This document shows, piece by piece, positions 48,548-57,572 of a stretch of 64,000 nt of DNA. Each line of letters opens with the position of its first letter. The stretch's first letter is position 1. This DNA comes from Alphaproteobacteria bacterium (GTDB taxonomy: Bacteria; Myxococcota_A; UBA796; GCA-2862545), in NCBI GenBank assembly GCA_020632885.1, contig JACKEQ010000005.1, positions 124,001 to 188,000 on the forward strand, read 5' to 3'. A program made the position numbers and the translations under genes. The notes under the pieces are model-generated. The model was given only the letters and a program-made list of their open reading frames with translations. It was not told where the DNA came from and did no database searches.

Positions 48548-50443
48548 ATGCAGGCCCCGCGCGCGTGCTGGACGGTGACCGGGAGCCGCGAGCGCACCCG
48601 GACGGCCGTGCTGGGCGCGCTGGAGGGCGTCCCGGCGGACGTTCTCTGGGTCGGTGACGAGGAGGTCCCCTGGCCCACCGTGGCGCCCGGTGGGCTCCGA
48701 CGGGTGCTCGGCAGCGACCGGGACGTGGTGGTCCTCGACCTCACCGGGGGCGTGGATGCCGACCGGGTCGGCATGGCCCACGGGCTCGTGCGCGCCGGCG
48801 GTGTGCTCGTGCTCCGCGTGGACCCCGAAGCCCCCGGCAGCCCCGGCCTCGCCCTGCACCCCTACGACCCCACCGACGTCACCGCCCGCCTGCGCGACAG
48901 GCTGCTCGAGCGGTTGCCGCCCGGCCCACCCCGCCTCCCCGTGCCCTGCGCGCCCCCCACGGGCACACCCGAGCAGGCAGCCGTGGTGGACGTGCTCCGG
49001 GCCCGTCTGTCCGCGACGGAACCGACCGCCACGGTGGTCCTGGCTCCCCGCGGGCGCGGGAAGTCCGCGGCCCTCGGGCTCGCGCTGGCCGGCCTGGACG
49101 CCCGGGTGGCCCTCACCAGCACCGACCCCGACGGGCTGGCGAGCGTGCGGAGGTTCTGCGACGCCGCCCCGGTCGACCTGGAGGACGTCCCACCCGACGC
49201 GGAGGTCATCGTGGTGGACGAGGCGGCCAGGGTGCCCCTCCCCGCCCTCCAGCGGCTCGTGGCCGACCACCCCTGTGCCCGCCTGGCCTTCGCCACCACC
49301 ACCGACGGCTACGAGGGCACCGGGCGGGGCTTCGTGCTCCGGTTCCTCCGCTGGCTCGAGGGCGAGCGGCCCACCGAGGTCCTGCGGATGTCGACCCCGG
49401 TGCGCTGGGCCCCCGACGACCCGCTGGAGCGCGCCGTCCACGACCTCTTCCTGCTCGACCTGCCGCTGGGCCCGCTCCCTCCGGGTCCCCTCGCCCACGC
49501 CCGCCTCGACCGCGCCGCCCTGGCCGCCGACGAGCCCCTCCTCCGCGAGGTGTTCGCCCTGCTCGTGCACGCCCACTACCGCACCACCCCGTCCGACCTG
49601 CACCGCATCCTGGACGCCCCGAACCTCGACGTGCACGCGCTGTTCGTGGGCGACCGCGTGGGTGCGGTGAACCTCGTGGCCCGGGAAGGCACCCTGCCCG
49701 CCGCGCTCTCCGCCGACCTCGCGGCCGGACGGCAGCGGATCCGCGGACATGCCCTGGCCGACACGCTCGTCTGCCACGCCGGACGTCCGGACGCCGGGGG
49801 CCTCCGCATGGTGCGCAGCGTCCGGCTCGCCACCCACCCCGACGTCCGTCGGCGCGGGCTCGCGAGCCGCCTCGTGTCCGCCGTGCACGAGGCCTACGAC
49901 GTCGACCTGTTCGGCACGCTCTTCTCCGCCGACCCCGACGTCGTCCGCTTCCGGCGCCAGCACGGCTACGAGGTGGTGCGGGTGGGCTCCAGCGCCTCGG
50001 CCCGCAGCGGCCAGCCCGCCGTGGTCATGGTCCGGCCGGTGACGCCGGTGGCGCGGGCCCTCCTCGCCGACCTCCGCGCCGAGCTGGCCCTGGACTGGCC
50101 CACCCAGCGCGCCCTGCTCGCCGTCGACGGTGACGTGGACCCCGGCCTCTTCGCCGCCGTAGACACGGGCCTCTCGGAGCCACGCCCGCCCGATGCCGCG
50201 GCCCTGGAGGCGCGCCTGCAGGGCTACCTCGCGGGCGCGCGGACGTACGAGGCCGCCGCCGTCGCCATCGAGGCCCTCGTGGCCGGCCGCACCGACGTCC
50301 CCGCCCTGCTCGCGGCGCGCGCCGTCCACCGCGCCCCCTGGAGGCGGGTGGCCCGTGAGGCCGGGCTCACCCCGCGGGCGGCCCTCCGCGAGGTGCGGCG
50401 CCAGGTCGCCCGCCTCGTCGCTACCCGCGCGGACGGGTGTTAG
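48548..50443 (+). CDS. tmcA: tRNA(Met) cytidine acetyltransferase
   Basis: A 631-residue TmcA, which uses acetyl-CoA and ATP to acetylate cytidine 34 in elongator tRNA-Met and so protect codon reading. Domains in order: an N-terminal segment, the RecD-like helicase with Walker A APRGRGKS (about 166-173) and Walker B VIVVDEAARVP, the TTTDGYEGTGRGF motif, a GNAT acetyltransferase (VRSVRLATHPDVRRRGLASRLV), and a C-terminal tRNA-binding region. It is slightly shorter than the E. coli protein (671). The start is ATG 48548 with GGAGG upstream. Confidence 0.9.
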   Translation: MQAPRACWTVTGSRERTRTAVLGALEGVPADVLWVGDEEVPWPTVAPGGLRRVLGSDRDVVVLDLTGGVDADRVGMAHGLVRAGGVLVLRVDPEAPGSPGLALHPYDPTDVTARLRDRLLERLPPGPPRLPVPCAPPTGTPEQAAVVDVLRARLSATEPTATVVLAPRGRGKSAALGLALAGLDARVALTSTDPDGLASVRRFCDAAPVDLEDVPPDAEVIVVDEAARVPLPALQRLVADHPCARLAFATTTDGYEGTGRGFVLRFLRWLEGERPTEVLRMSTPVRWAPDDPLERAVHDLFLLDLPLGPLPPGPLAHARLDRAALAADEPLLREVFALLVHAHYRTTPSDLHRILDAPNLDVHALFVGDRVGAVNLVAREGTLPAALSADLAAGRQRIRGHALADTLVCHAGRPDAGGLRMVRSVRLATHPDVRRRGLASRLVSAVHEAYDVDLFGTLFSADPDVVRFRRQHGYEVVRVGSSASARSGQPAVVMVRPVTPVARALLADLRAELALDWPTQRALLAVDGDVDPGLFAAVDTGLSEPRPPDAAALEARLQGYLAGARTYEAAAVAIEALVAGRTDVPALLAARAVHRAPWRRVAREAGLTPRAALREVRRQVARLVATRADGC

Positions 50444-50472
50444 CCCACCGCCCTCGACAGGGTGGAGGCGGA

Positions 50473-51474
50473 ATGAAGGTCCTGGTCACCGGTGGCGGCG
50501 GCTTCCTCGGGAAGCGCATCGTGGAGCTGCTCGTGGAGCGCGGCGACGAGGTCACCTTCCTGGCCCGCGGCCGCTACCCCGAGGTCGAGGCGCTCGGCGC
50601 GCGCGGCCTGCAGACCGATCTGCGCGACGCCGAGGCCGTGAGCCAGGCCGTGCACGGTCAGGACGCCATCCTGCACGTCGCTGCGAAGGCCGGCTTCTTC
50701 GGTCCCATCGCGGAGTACCGCGCGATCAACGTGGACGGCACGCGCAACCTGCTCGACGCGGCCGAGCGGCACGACGTCGGACGGCTGGTGTACACGTCCA
50801 CCCCGAGTGTCGTGGGCTACGCCGAGGACCACGTGAACGCGGGTCCCGACACGCCCTACGCCACCGAGCACTGGTCGCCCTACCCGGAGACCAAGGCGGA
50901 GGCCGAGCGCATGGTGCTCGCCGCGAACAGCGCGCACATCGCCACCGTCTCGCTGCGCCCGCACCTCATCTTCGGGCCCCACGACAACAACCTCATGCCG
51001 CGCGTGGTGGAGCGGGCGAAGAGCGGGCGGCTGCCGATCATCGGCGAGGGCACGAACACGGTGGACATGACCTACGTCGACAACGCCGCGTGGGCCCACC
51101 TCGACGCCCTCGACACCCTCGAAGGCCCCGGCGCGGCCTGCGCGGGCAAGGCGTACTTCATCAGCAACGACGACCCCGTCGACCTCTGGCCCTGGCTCAA
51201 CGGCTTCTTTGAGGACCTCGGCGTGCCGCCCGCGAAGCGGCGGGTGAGCCTGGGTCTGGCCACGACCCTCGGCAACATCATGGAGTTCGCGTACTCCACG
51301 CTCCCCCTGAAGGGTGAGCCGCGGATGACCAAGTTCCTGGCTGCGGGGCTCGCGAAGTCCCACTGGTACGACATGGGCCCGGCCAAGGCGGACTTCGGCT
51401 ACCACATCCGCGTCCCCATGGACGAGGGCAAGGCCCGCACCGTCGCGTGGTTCAAGGAAGCGGGGCTCGTGTGA
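50473..51474 (+). CDS. oleD: OleD-like NAD(P)-dependent reductase
   Basis: A 333-residue extended SDR: GGGGFLGKRIVELL (NAD(P) loop), YTSTPSVVGY, and the catalytic Y137-x-x-x-K141 in YPETK. The sequence around IFGPHDNNLMPRVVERAK and VDMTYVDNAAWAHLDAL fits the OleD / 3-beta-hydroxysteroid dehydrogenase group. OleD reduces 2-alkyl-3-oxoalkanoates to the 3-hydroxy acids that OleC uses. It shares a GTGA overlap with the dcd gene. The alternative is a sterol-type dehydrogenase of unrelated role. ATG 50473 has GGAGG five bases before. Confidence 0.75.
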   Translation: MKVLVTGGGGFLGKRIVELLVERGDEVTFLARGRYPEVEALGARGLQTDLRDAEAVSQAVHGQDAILHVAAKAGFFGPIAEYRAINVDGTRNLLDAAERHDVGRLVYTSTPSVVGYAEDHVNAGPDTPYATEHWSPYPETKAEAERMVLAANSAHIATVSLRPHLIFGPHDNNLMPRVVERAKSGRLPIIGEGTNTVDMTYVDNAAWAHLDALDTLEGPGAACAGKAYFISNDDPVDLWPWLNGFFEDLGVPPAKRRVSLGLATTLGNIMEFAYSTLPLKGEPRMTKFLAAGLAKSHWYDMGPAKADFGYHIRVPMDEGKARTVAWFKEAGLV

Positions 51475-52571
51475 ACGGCATCCTCGTCAGCCAGACCCTC
51501 CGCCGGCTCGTCGCGGACGGCGCGATCCAGGCGCTCTCCCCGCTGCGGCCCGGCCAGATCCAGCCCTCCAGCCTCGACCTGCGCCTGGGCGCGCGCGTCT
51601 GGCAGCTCCAGTGCAGCTTCCTGCCGGGCGGGCAGGGTGTGGAGCGCAAGCTCGGACGGCTGGCGACCGCGATGCACCGGCTCGATCGCGACGAGCCCCT
51701 CGTCCTGCACCAGGGTGGGGTGTACCTCGCGGAGGTCGAGGAGGTGCTCGAGCTCCCGGCGGGCGTGTGGGGACGCGGGAACCCCAAGAGCAGCACGGGT
51801 CGCCTCGACGTCTTCGTGCGCCTGCTCACCGAGCAGGGCTACGCCTTCGACACCGTGCCCGCGGGCTACCAGGGCCGGCTGTACCTCGAGATCACCCCGC
51901 AGTCCTTCCACATCGCGGTGCGTCGCGGCGACTGCCTCGGCCAGCTCCGGCTCGCCCGCGGACGTCCCGGCCTGGACGCCACCGAGCTCGAGGCCCGCCA
52001 GGCCGACGACCCCATCTGCATCTGGTCGGACGGCTCCCCCGCCCCGGTCGACGACGGTCTCCCGCCCTCCGTGCTCCTGTCCATCGACCTCGACCGCCCG
52101 GACGGCGGGCCCGTCGGCTACCTCGCGCGGCGCCACATGCCGCCCGTGGACCTCGCGCGCCGCAACCTGCCCGTCGACCGCTACTGGGTGCCGCTGACCG
52201 CCAATGGCGAGGACGGCCACGTGCTCGAGCCCGAGCAGTTCTACATCTTCGCGACCCGCGAGAGGCTGCGGATCCCGCCGGACCTCTGCGCCGAGCTCGT
52301 GCCCTTCGACGCCACCAAGGGCGAGCTCCGCACCCACTACGCGGGCTTCATCGACAGCGGATTCGGGTGGTCCGAGGGGGGGGCTGGTGGGGCCAAGCTC
52401 GTCCTCGAGATCCGCACCCACGACGTGCCGTTCCTCCTGGAGCACGGCCAGCCCCTCTTCCGGGTGGAGCTGATGCGCAACGAGGCCCGGCCGGACGTGC
52501 TCTACGGGTCGGACGGCAGCAACTACCAGGGCCAGAGCCTCAAGCTCGCCAAGCAGTTCGCCGACACCTGA
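51471..52571 (+). CDS. dcd: 2'-deoxycytidine 5'-triphosphate deaminase (two-domain)
   Basis: A 366-residue two-domain dCTP deaminase of the PF06559 type, about twice the length of E. coli Dcd, with two dUTPase-fold halves (QIQPSSLDLRLGARVWQL in the first, LRTHYAGFIDSGFGW in the second). It converts dCTP to dUTP in dTMP synthesis. The conserved GRGNPKSSTGRLDVFVRLL and ITPQSFHIAVRRGDCLGQLRL segments form the nucleotide site. The start is GTG 51471, overlapping the oleD-like stop. The coupling to oleD is unusual for a nucleotide enzyme. Confidence 0.88.
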   Translation: MNGILVSQTLRRLVADGAIQALSPLRPGQIQPSSLDLRLGARVWQLQCSFLPGGQGVERKLGRLATAMHRLDRDEPLVLHQGGVYLAEVEEVLELPAGVWGRGNPKSSTGRLDVFVRLLTEQGYAFDTVPAGYQGRLYLEITPQSFHIAVRRGDCLGQLRLARGRPGLDATELEARQADDPICIWSDGSPAPVDDGLPPSVLLSIDLDRPDGGPVGYLARRHMPPVDLARRNLPVDRYWVPLTANGEDGHVLEPEQFYIFATRERLRIPPDLCAELVPFDATKGELRTHYAGFIDSGFGWSEGGAGGAKLVLEIRTHDVPFLLEHGQPLFRVELMRNEARPDVLYGSDGSNYQGQSLKLAKQFADT

Positions 52572-52610
52572 GGGGCGGTCGGGTGACCGCCGCACAGGTA
52601 CGCTCTCCTC

Positions 52611-54791
52611 ATGGACCTCCTGCAGATCGCGGTGCTCACGGCGGAGACGCTGCTCCTGGCGTCCCTGTTGCTCGTGGCGTTCCGCGTGCGGGACGTGCTC
52701 GGGCTGACGTTGGTGGGCGTGGCGCTGGGCGTCATGCAGCCCCTCCAGGTCCAGCTCTCGGCCACCCTGTACGCCGAGCCGGTGCCCGGGGTGCTCGTGA
52801 GCCCCGGGTCCGTCGTGCTGTTCGCTGCGAGCCTGCTCGTGGTGCTGCTCGTGTACATCCGCGAGGACGCGGTGGCCGTGCGGCAGGTCGTCTACGGGCT
52901 GCTGGTCGCGAACATCGTGGTCTCGGCGCTCTACCTGGTGTTCGGGGTGCACCTGCTGCTGCCGGGCACCCGCAACCTCCTCGACGTGCCCGCGGGGCTG
53001 TACGTCATGGAGACCCGCGTGATGCTCTCGGGCACCGCGGCCCTCATGCTGGACGTGCTGCTGCTCGTCATCCTCTACGATCGGCTCGCCGCCCTGCGCT
53101 CGGTGGTGTTCCTGCGCGCCTGGATCACCCTGACCCTCGTGCTCGCCATCGACTCCGTGGTGTTCTCCGTGCTCGCGTTCGCCGGGACGGGACGCGTGGC
53201 CGACGTGATGCTCTCGGGCATCGCCGGCCGCACCGTGACGGCGGGCATCTACGCGGGGGCGGTCGCCTTCTACGCCCGGTTCGTCGAGCCCGACCGGGGT
53301 CTCCCGTCCAACGCGGCCGCCCGGGACGTGTTCCACGCGCTGACGTACCGCGAGAAGTACGCCCTGGAGCGCGAGGCCGCCCAGGCCGCGCGCGCCCGCG
53401 AGAGTCGCCTGCGGTCGTTGCTGCTCGAGGCGACCACGGACGGGATCCTGGTCCTGGCACGCGACGGCACGATCCGGGACGTGAACCCCGCGGGCGAGCG
53501 CACCCTCGGGACCGAGCGGGACGCCCTCGTGGGATGCGCGGTGTCCATCGTGCTCCCCGACCTGGACGTCGAGGCCGCCATGCCCGGTCCGGTGGAGACG
53601 TCGGGCCTGCGGCCCGATGGGTCGCGCTTCCCGGCTGAGGTCGGGGGCGTGCGGGCGCCCGGCGACGAGGAGCTCACGGTGCTCTCGTTGCGCGACGTCA
53701 CCGAGGCCCACGCGCGCCGGGAGGCCGAGCTGCACGACGGGAAGATGCGGTCCGTCGGCCTCCTCGCGAGCGGCGTGGCCCACGACTTCAACAACCTCCT
53801 CTCGGTGATCCTCGGGGCCGTGGACCTCACCCGCCAGCGCGGCCGGGACGTCGAGGAGCTCGCCCTCGTGGAGGACGCCGCACGGCGGGCCGCCGAGCTG
53901 ACCGGTCAGCTGCTGGCGTTCGCGCGCAAGCAGGTCCTGGACCCCCGGGTCGTCGACGTGGGTGCGCGCCTCCAGGCCATGGAGCCCATGCTGGCGCGGG
54001 TCCTCGGGGAGGACGTGAAGCTGGTCGTCCAGATCGGGCAGGCCCACCCCGTCCGGGTGAGCCCGAGCCTCCTCGACCAGGTCGTGCTCAACCTCGTGGC
54101 CAACGCCCGCGACGCGCTGCCGCACGGTGGCGAGGTGGTCCTCGGGGTGTCCGGCGACGCGGAGATCACCACCATCGAGGTCCGGGACGACGGGGTCGGC
54201 ATGGCCCCCGACATACTCGGGAGCATCTTCGAGCCCTACTTCACCACCAAGGCCGTCGGTCGGGGCACGGGTCTCGGGCTGTCCATGTGCGCGGGCATCG
54301 TCGAGCAGTCCGGCGGACGCATCCGTGTCCGGAGCGCACCGGGCGAGGGCGCCGCGTTCACGGTCGCGCTCCCGGCCGTGCTGGACGCCCTCCCCGAGGC
54401 CCGGGAGCCCACCCCGCCGGCCGCGCCGCAGCGCTCGGGCACCGTGCTGCTCGTGGAGGACAACGACGACATGCGCGGCGTGGTCTGTGGGCTGCTCGAG
54501 CTCCGCGGGTACCGCGTGATCGCCTGCGCGTCCGCCGTGGACGCCCTGGACACGCTCGTCCACACGCCCGTCGACGTGCTCCTCACGGACCTCGTCATGC
54601 CCGAGATGGACGGGCGTTCCCTCGCGGACCAGGCCCGCCGGCTCCGCCCGGACCTCCGGGTGCTGGTGATGACGGGGCACGACCGCGGCGAGACCCAGGA
54701 CGAGTGGCCCGTGCTGCGCAAGCCCTTCGCTGCGAGCGAGCTGTTCTCGGCGATCGAGCGGGAGCTCGGCCGGTCGGGAGCTGTGTGGTAG
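52611..54791 (+). CDS. Hybrid sensor histidine kinase with receiver
   Basis: A 726-residue hybrid kinase. Residues 1-225 carry about seven membrane helices. A PAS domain (about 262-370, GILVLARDGTIRDVNPAGE) follows. The HisKA H-box is GVAHDFNN with H391, then an ATPase domain (NLVANARDAL, VRDDGVGM, GRGTGLGLS) and a C-terminal receiver with the phosphoacceptor D660 (LLTDLVMPEMDG). HDFNN-type kinases with an attached receiver usually feed a phosphotransfer protein or a stand-alone regulator. The membrane part would sense an envelope or lipid-phase signal. No partner regulator is adjacent. Confidence 0.9.
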   Translation: MDLLQIAVLTAETLLLASLLLVAFRVRDVLGLTLVGVALGVMQPLQVQLSATLYAEPVPGVLVSPGSVVLFAASLLVVLLVYIREDAVAVRQVVYGLLVANIVVSALYLVFGVHLLLPGTRNLLDVPAGLYVMETRVMLSGTAALMLDVLLLVILYDRLAALRSVVFLRAWITLTLVLAIDSVVFSVLAFAGTGRVADVMLSGIAGRTVTAGIYAGAVAFYARFVEPDRGLPSNAAARDVFHALTYREKYALEREAAQAARARESRLRSLLLEATTDGILVLARDGTIRDVNPAGERTLGTERDALVGCAVSIVLPDLDVEAAMPGPVETSGLRPDGSRFPAEVGGVRAPGDEELTVLSLRDVTEAHARREAELHDGKMRSVGLLASGVAHDFNNLLSVILGAVDLTRQRGRDVEELALVEDAARRAAELTGQLLAFARKQVLDPRVVDVGARLQAMEPMLARVLGEDVKLVVQIGQAHPVRVSPSLLDQVVLNLVANARDALPHGGEVVLGVSGDAEITTIEVRDDGVGMAPDILGSIFEPYFTTKAVGRGTGLGLSMCAGIVEQSGGRIRVRSAPGEGAAFTVALPAVLDALPEAREPTPPAAPQRSGTVLLVEDNDDMRGVVCGLLELRGYRVIACASAVDALDTLVHTPVDVLLTDLVMPEMDGRSLADQARRLRPDLRVLVMTGHDRGETQDEWPVLRKPFAASELFSAIERELGRSGAVW

Positions 54792-54813
54792 GTTCCGGGC
54801 CTCTGGAGGTCCG

Positions 54814-55878
54814 ATGTCCCTCTCCGCACCCATCTCCGCCCTCGTCGAGCACCTCGGACAGCACGGGTCGACGGTTCCGCCCGCCAACGACGAGCTCGCC
54901 GCCGTGCTCGCCGCCTTCGCGGGTCCCGTCGCCGCCGTGCGGCTCGGAGGCTGGGAGGTCGGCGTCTTCGGTGAGCCCGACGCCCGCGCGCAGCTCGCCG
55001 CCTGCGGCGCCCAGTCCGTCCTCGAGCGGCACGCCTCCTTCCGGGGGATCGGCAACGACGCCGGGGTGCACACGGCGGTCGTCGGCTGGACCGACCAGGA
55101 GCCCGAGGTCGTCTACGTCCTCGATGCCGAGTACCAGACCGCCGCGGCGGTGGGCACGGTGGCCGTCTGGCTCGCGAGGCTCGCGCTGGACGACGACAGC
55201 GCGCTCGCGGCGGCGGTGAACCCGATACGCCTGGAGCCCGGCGAGATGCCCCCCGAGCCCTCGTACAGCCCCGACCCCACCGTGGAGGCGGCGCTGAAGG
55301 GTGGCCAGCACCTGGCGTGGGCAGAGGTCGGCGGCGTCCCGGTCGCGGTGCACAAGAAGGGCGTGCGCGCCTGGATCGGCGGCAAGAAGAAGGCGAAGAG
55401 CGCAGTGAAGGGCAGCACGCATCACTGGGACCACGCGGGGGGTCTCGTCTGGCACTACACCCCGTTCGCGCCCATGCAGCTCGGGTGCATCTCGCTGCCC
55501 GACCTCGCGACGGCCACGCTCGACGTGCCGAGGTGCACGCCGAGCCCCACGCCCCTGGCAGCGCTGCCCGGAGCCGCGGTCCGCGGGGTGGACTCCGCGA
55601 TCGAGGTCGTGGTCTGGCGCGACGGAGGGCTCGTACCCGCCGGGCGCTACGAGACGGGGCTCCCGAGCCCGTGGCTCCGCGGGTCCCACGGCCCCTGGGT
55701 CCTCGCCGACCAGGCATGGCAGAAGGGCGCGCTCCTGCTGCGCTGGGACGGCGAGCGCATGAGGGTCGCCGGCGCTCTGCACGGCGTGCTGTCGAAGCTC
55801 GCGGAGGTCGATGGCGAGCTGCGCTGCGCGGAGTGGGACGGTGCTGCGTACCAGGGGAGGCGCATCGTCGCGCGTTGA
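54814..55878 (+). CDS. Hypothetical protein
   Basis: A 354-residue soluble protein (MSLSAPISALVEHLGQHG ...) of unknown family. It has an Ala-rich helical N-terminal part, a Pro-rich linker near residues 150-165, then a lysine-rich loop (RAWIGGKKKAKSAVKGSTHHWDHAG) followed by WHYTPFAPMQLGC and a beta-rich end (LLLRWDGERMRVAGAL). No signal, membrane helix or catalytic motif is recognised. GGAGG lies close before ATG 54814. Its stop overlaps an ATG of the TldD-like gene (TGATG), so it may belong to the same operon. Confidence 0.55.
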   Translation: MSLSAPISALVEHLGQHGSTVPPANDELAAVLAAFAGPVAAVRLGGWEVGVFGEPDARAQLAACGAQSVLERHASFRGIGNDAGVHTAVVGWTDQEPEVVYVLDAEYQTAAAVGTVAVWLARLALDDDSALAAAVNPIRLEPGEMPPEPSYSPDPTVEAALKGGQHLAWAEVGGVPVAVHKKGVRAWIGGKKKAKSAVKGSTHHWDHAGGLVWHYTPFAPMQLGCISLPDLATATLDVPRCTPSPTPLAALPGAAVRGVDSAIEVVVWRDGGLVPAGRYETGLPSPWLRGSHGPWVLADQAWQKGALLLRWDGERMRVAGALHGVLSKLAEVDGELRCAEWDGAAYQGRRIVAR

Positions 55879-55896
55879 TGGATACTCCCGGCTCCC

Positions 55897-55902
55897 GGGA
55901 GG
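55897..55902 (+). promoter_or_regulatory. Shine-Dalgarno suggesting a TTG start
   Basis: GGGAGG ends eight bases before the TTG at 55911. It competes with ATG 55878, which overlaps the previous stop (TGATG). Confidence 0.5.
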
Positions 55903-55910
55903 TACGTACG

Positions 55911-57572
55911 TTGCTGCTCGTCTGGATGGGGGTCGCCCAGGCCGACCCCGTGATCGATCTGCTCGCTGGGGAGCTGGAGCGCGCGGATGCCGTGTTCTCC
56001 GCCCAGGAGGAGACCCCGCACTACACCGCGCTCACGATCACCGAGACCCGGCAGGTCGAGATCGGCGCCCGCGCAGGCACGCTGGACGTCCGCACCGACG
56101 AGACCGAGCGCACCCTGGACGTCGATCTGCGCGTCGGCACGCCGACCCTCGACAGCACCCACCCGCTCCGCGGCTTCTCCGCCCTCGATGGCGACTCCCG
56201 CAGGGCCAACCGTCTCCCGGACGACCTCGGTGGCTACGCCACGCGGCACATCCTGGCCCGCGAGCTGGATGCCCGGTACCGCGAGGCCGCCGAGCGCATC
56301 GTGGTCCTCCGCGCCAACCAGAACGTCATGGTCGAGGAGGAGGACCAGGCGGACGACTTCGAGCCCCGGAAGGGCGAGCAGGAGCTCCTGGACGTCCCCG
56401 AGCTCACCCTCGACCAGGAGGCCTGGGTGAAGCGCCTGGTGGCGCTGTCCGAGCGCGCGGACGCGAGCCCCCACGTGCACCAGCACAGCCTGCGTCTCTC
56501 GGCCGTGCGCGAGGTGAAGCGCATGGCGGACACGGAGGGCGCCAGGCTCCGGCACGGCCGCACGCACGCCCGGCTCGCCGTGCAGCTCGAGACCACCGCC
56601 GACGACGGCGACCGCGTGCGGGTCTTCGACGCCTTCGACGTGCACGACCCCGCCGACGTGCCCACCGGGGACCTGGACGCCTGGGTGGACGCCCAGGTCG
56701 AGCGCCTCGAGGCCCTGCGGTCGGCCCCGCGCGGCGAGCCCTACAGCGGGCCCGTCATGCTCGAGGGCCGCGCGTCGGGCGTGTTCTTCCACGAGGTGCT
56801 CGGTCACCGCGTCGAGGGCCACCGCCAGAAGCGGGAGGACGAGGGCAAGACGTTCGCCGATCACGTCGGGCAGCCGATCCTCCCGCCCTGGGTGGACGTC
56901 GTCGACGACCCGACCCTCTCGGAGCTCGCTGGCGTCGACCTGAACGGGCACTACGCCTGGGACGACGAAGGGGTGCGCGGGCAGCCGGCGGTCCTCGTGG
57001 ACGACGGCGTGTTCACGGGCTTCCTGATGGCCCGCTCGCCCCTCCCGACCGTGCCGCACTCCAACGGCCACGGCCGGCGGAGCACGGGCCGCGAGCCCGT
57101 CGCGCGCATGGGCAACACCGTGGTCACCACCGCGAAGCCCCAGCCCCGCGCCGCCCTGCGGGCCCAGCTCCTGGAGCTCGTGAAGAAGGAGGGCCTCCCG
57201 TACGGCTACATCGTCGAGGACATCGAGGGTGGCTTCGCGCTCACGGGGCGGATGATGCCGAACGCGTTCAACATCCGCGCGGTCGCGAGCTGGCGGGTGT
57301 GGGCGGACGGCCGGAAGGACGAGCTCGTCCGGGGGATCGACCTCGTCGGCACGCCCTTCGTGGCCTTCAGCAACCTCGTGGCCACGGGCGACGACCCGCA
57401 GGTCTTCAACGGCACCTGTGGCGCCGAGTCCGGCTGGGTGCCGGTGTCCGCGGTGAGCCCGTCCATCCTGTTCAGCCGCCTGGAGTTCCAGCTCAAGGAG
57501 AAGGCGCAGCAGCGTCCACCCCTGCTCCCCAAGCCCATGCCGGACGACGGCAGCGCGGAGGCCAGCCCATGA
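55911..57572 (+). CDS. Exported TldD/PmbA-family metalloprotease (HExxxH-bearing)
   Basis: A 553-residue protein of the TldD/PmbA (modulator of DNA gyrase) family. TldD normally acts in the cytoplasm with TldE to process peptides such as microcin B17. This one keeps the zinc motif HEVLGH (H294, E295, H299) within VFFHEVLGHRVEGHRQK, followed by VVDDPTLSELAGVDLNGHYAWDDEGVRGQPAVLVDDGVFTGFLM, typical of TldD. It begins with a leader, (M)LLVWMGVAQADP, suggesting export. Start TTG 55911; ATG 55878 would add 11 residues. It is coupled (ATGA) to a second TldD/E-like gene. An exported TldD is unusual. Confidence 0.78.
   Translation: MLLVWMGVAQADPVIDLLAGELERADAVFSAQEETPHYTALTITETRQVEIGARAGTLDVRTDETERTLDVDLRVGTPTLDSTHPLRGFSALDGDSRRANRLPDDLGGYATRHILARELDARYREAAERIVVLRANQNVMVEEEDQADDFEPRKGEQELLDVPELTLDQEAWVKRLVALSERADASPHVHQHSLRLSAVREVKRMADTEGARLRHGRTHARLAVQLETTADDGDRVRVFDAFDVHDPADVPTGDLDAWVDAQVERLEALRSAPRGEPYSGPVMLEGRASGVFFHEVLGHRVEGHRQKREDEGKTFADHVGQPILPPWVDVVDDPTLSELAGVDLNGHYAWDDEGVRGQPAVLVDDGVFTGFLMARSPLPTVPHSNGHGRRSTGREPVARMGNTVVTTAKPQPRAALRAQLLELVKKEGLPYGYIVEDIEGGFALTGRMMPNAFNIRAVASWRVWADGRKDELVRGIDLVGTPFVAFSNLVATGDDPQVFNGTCGAESGWVPVSAVSPSILFSRLEFQLKEKAQQRPPLLPKPMPDDGSAEASP

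Noticed and set aside
51399..55073. 1224-codon minus-strand frame spanning oleD, dcd and the hybrid kinase
   Set aside because: It crosses three well-supported plus-strand genes and has only Arg/His/Gly-rich shadow composition.
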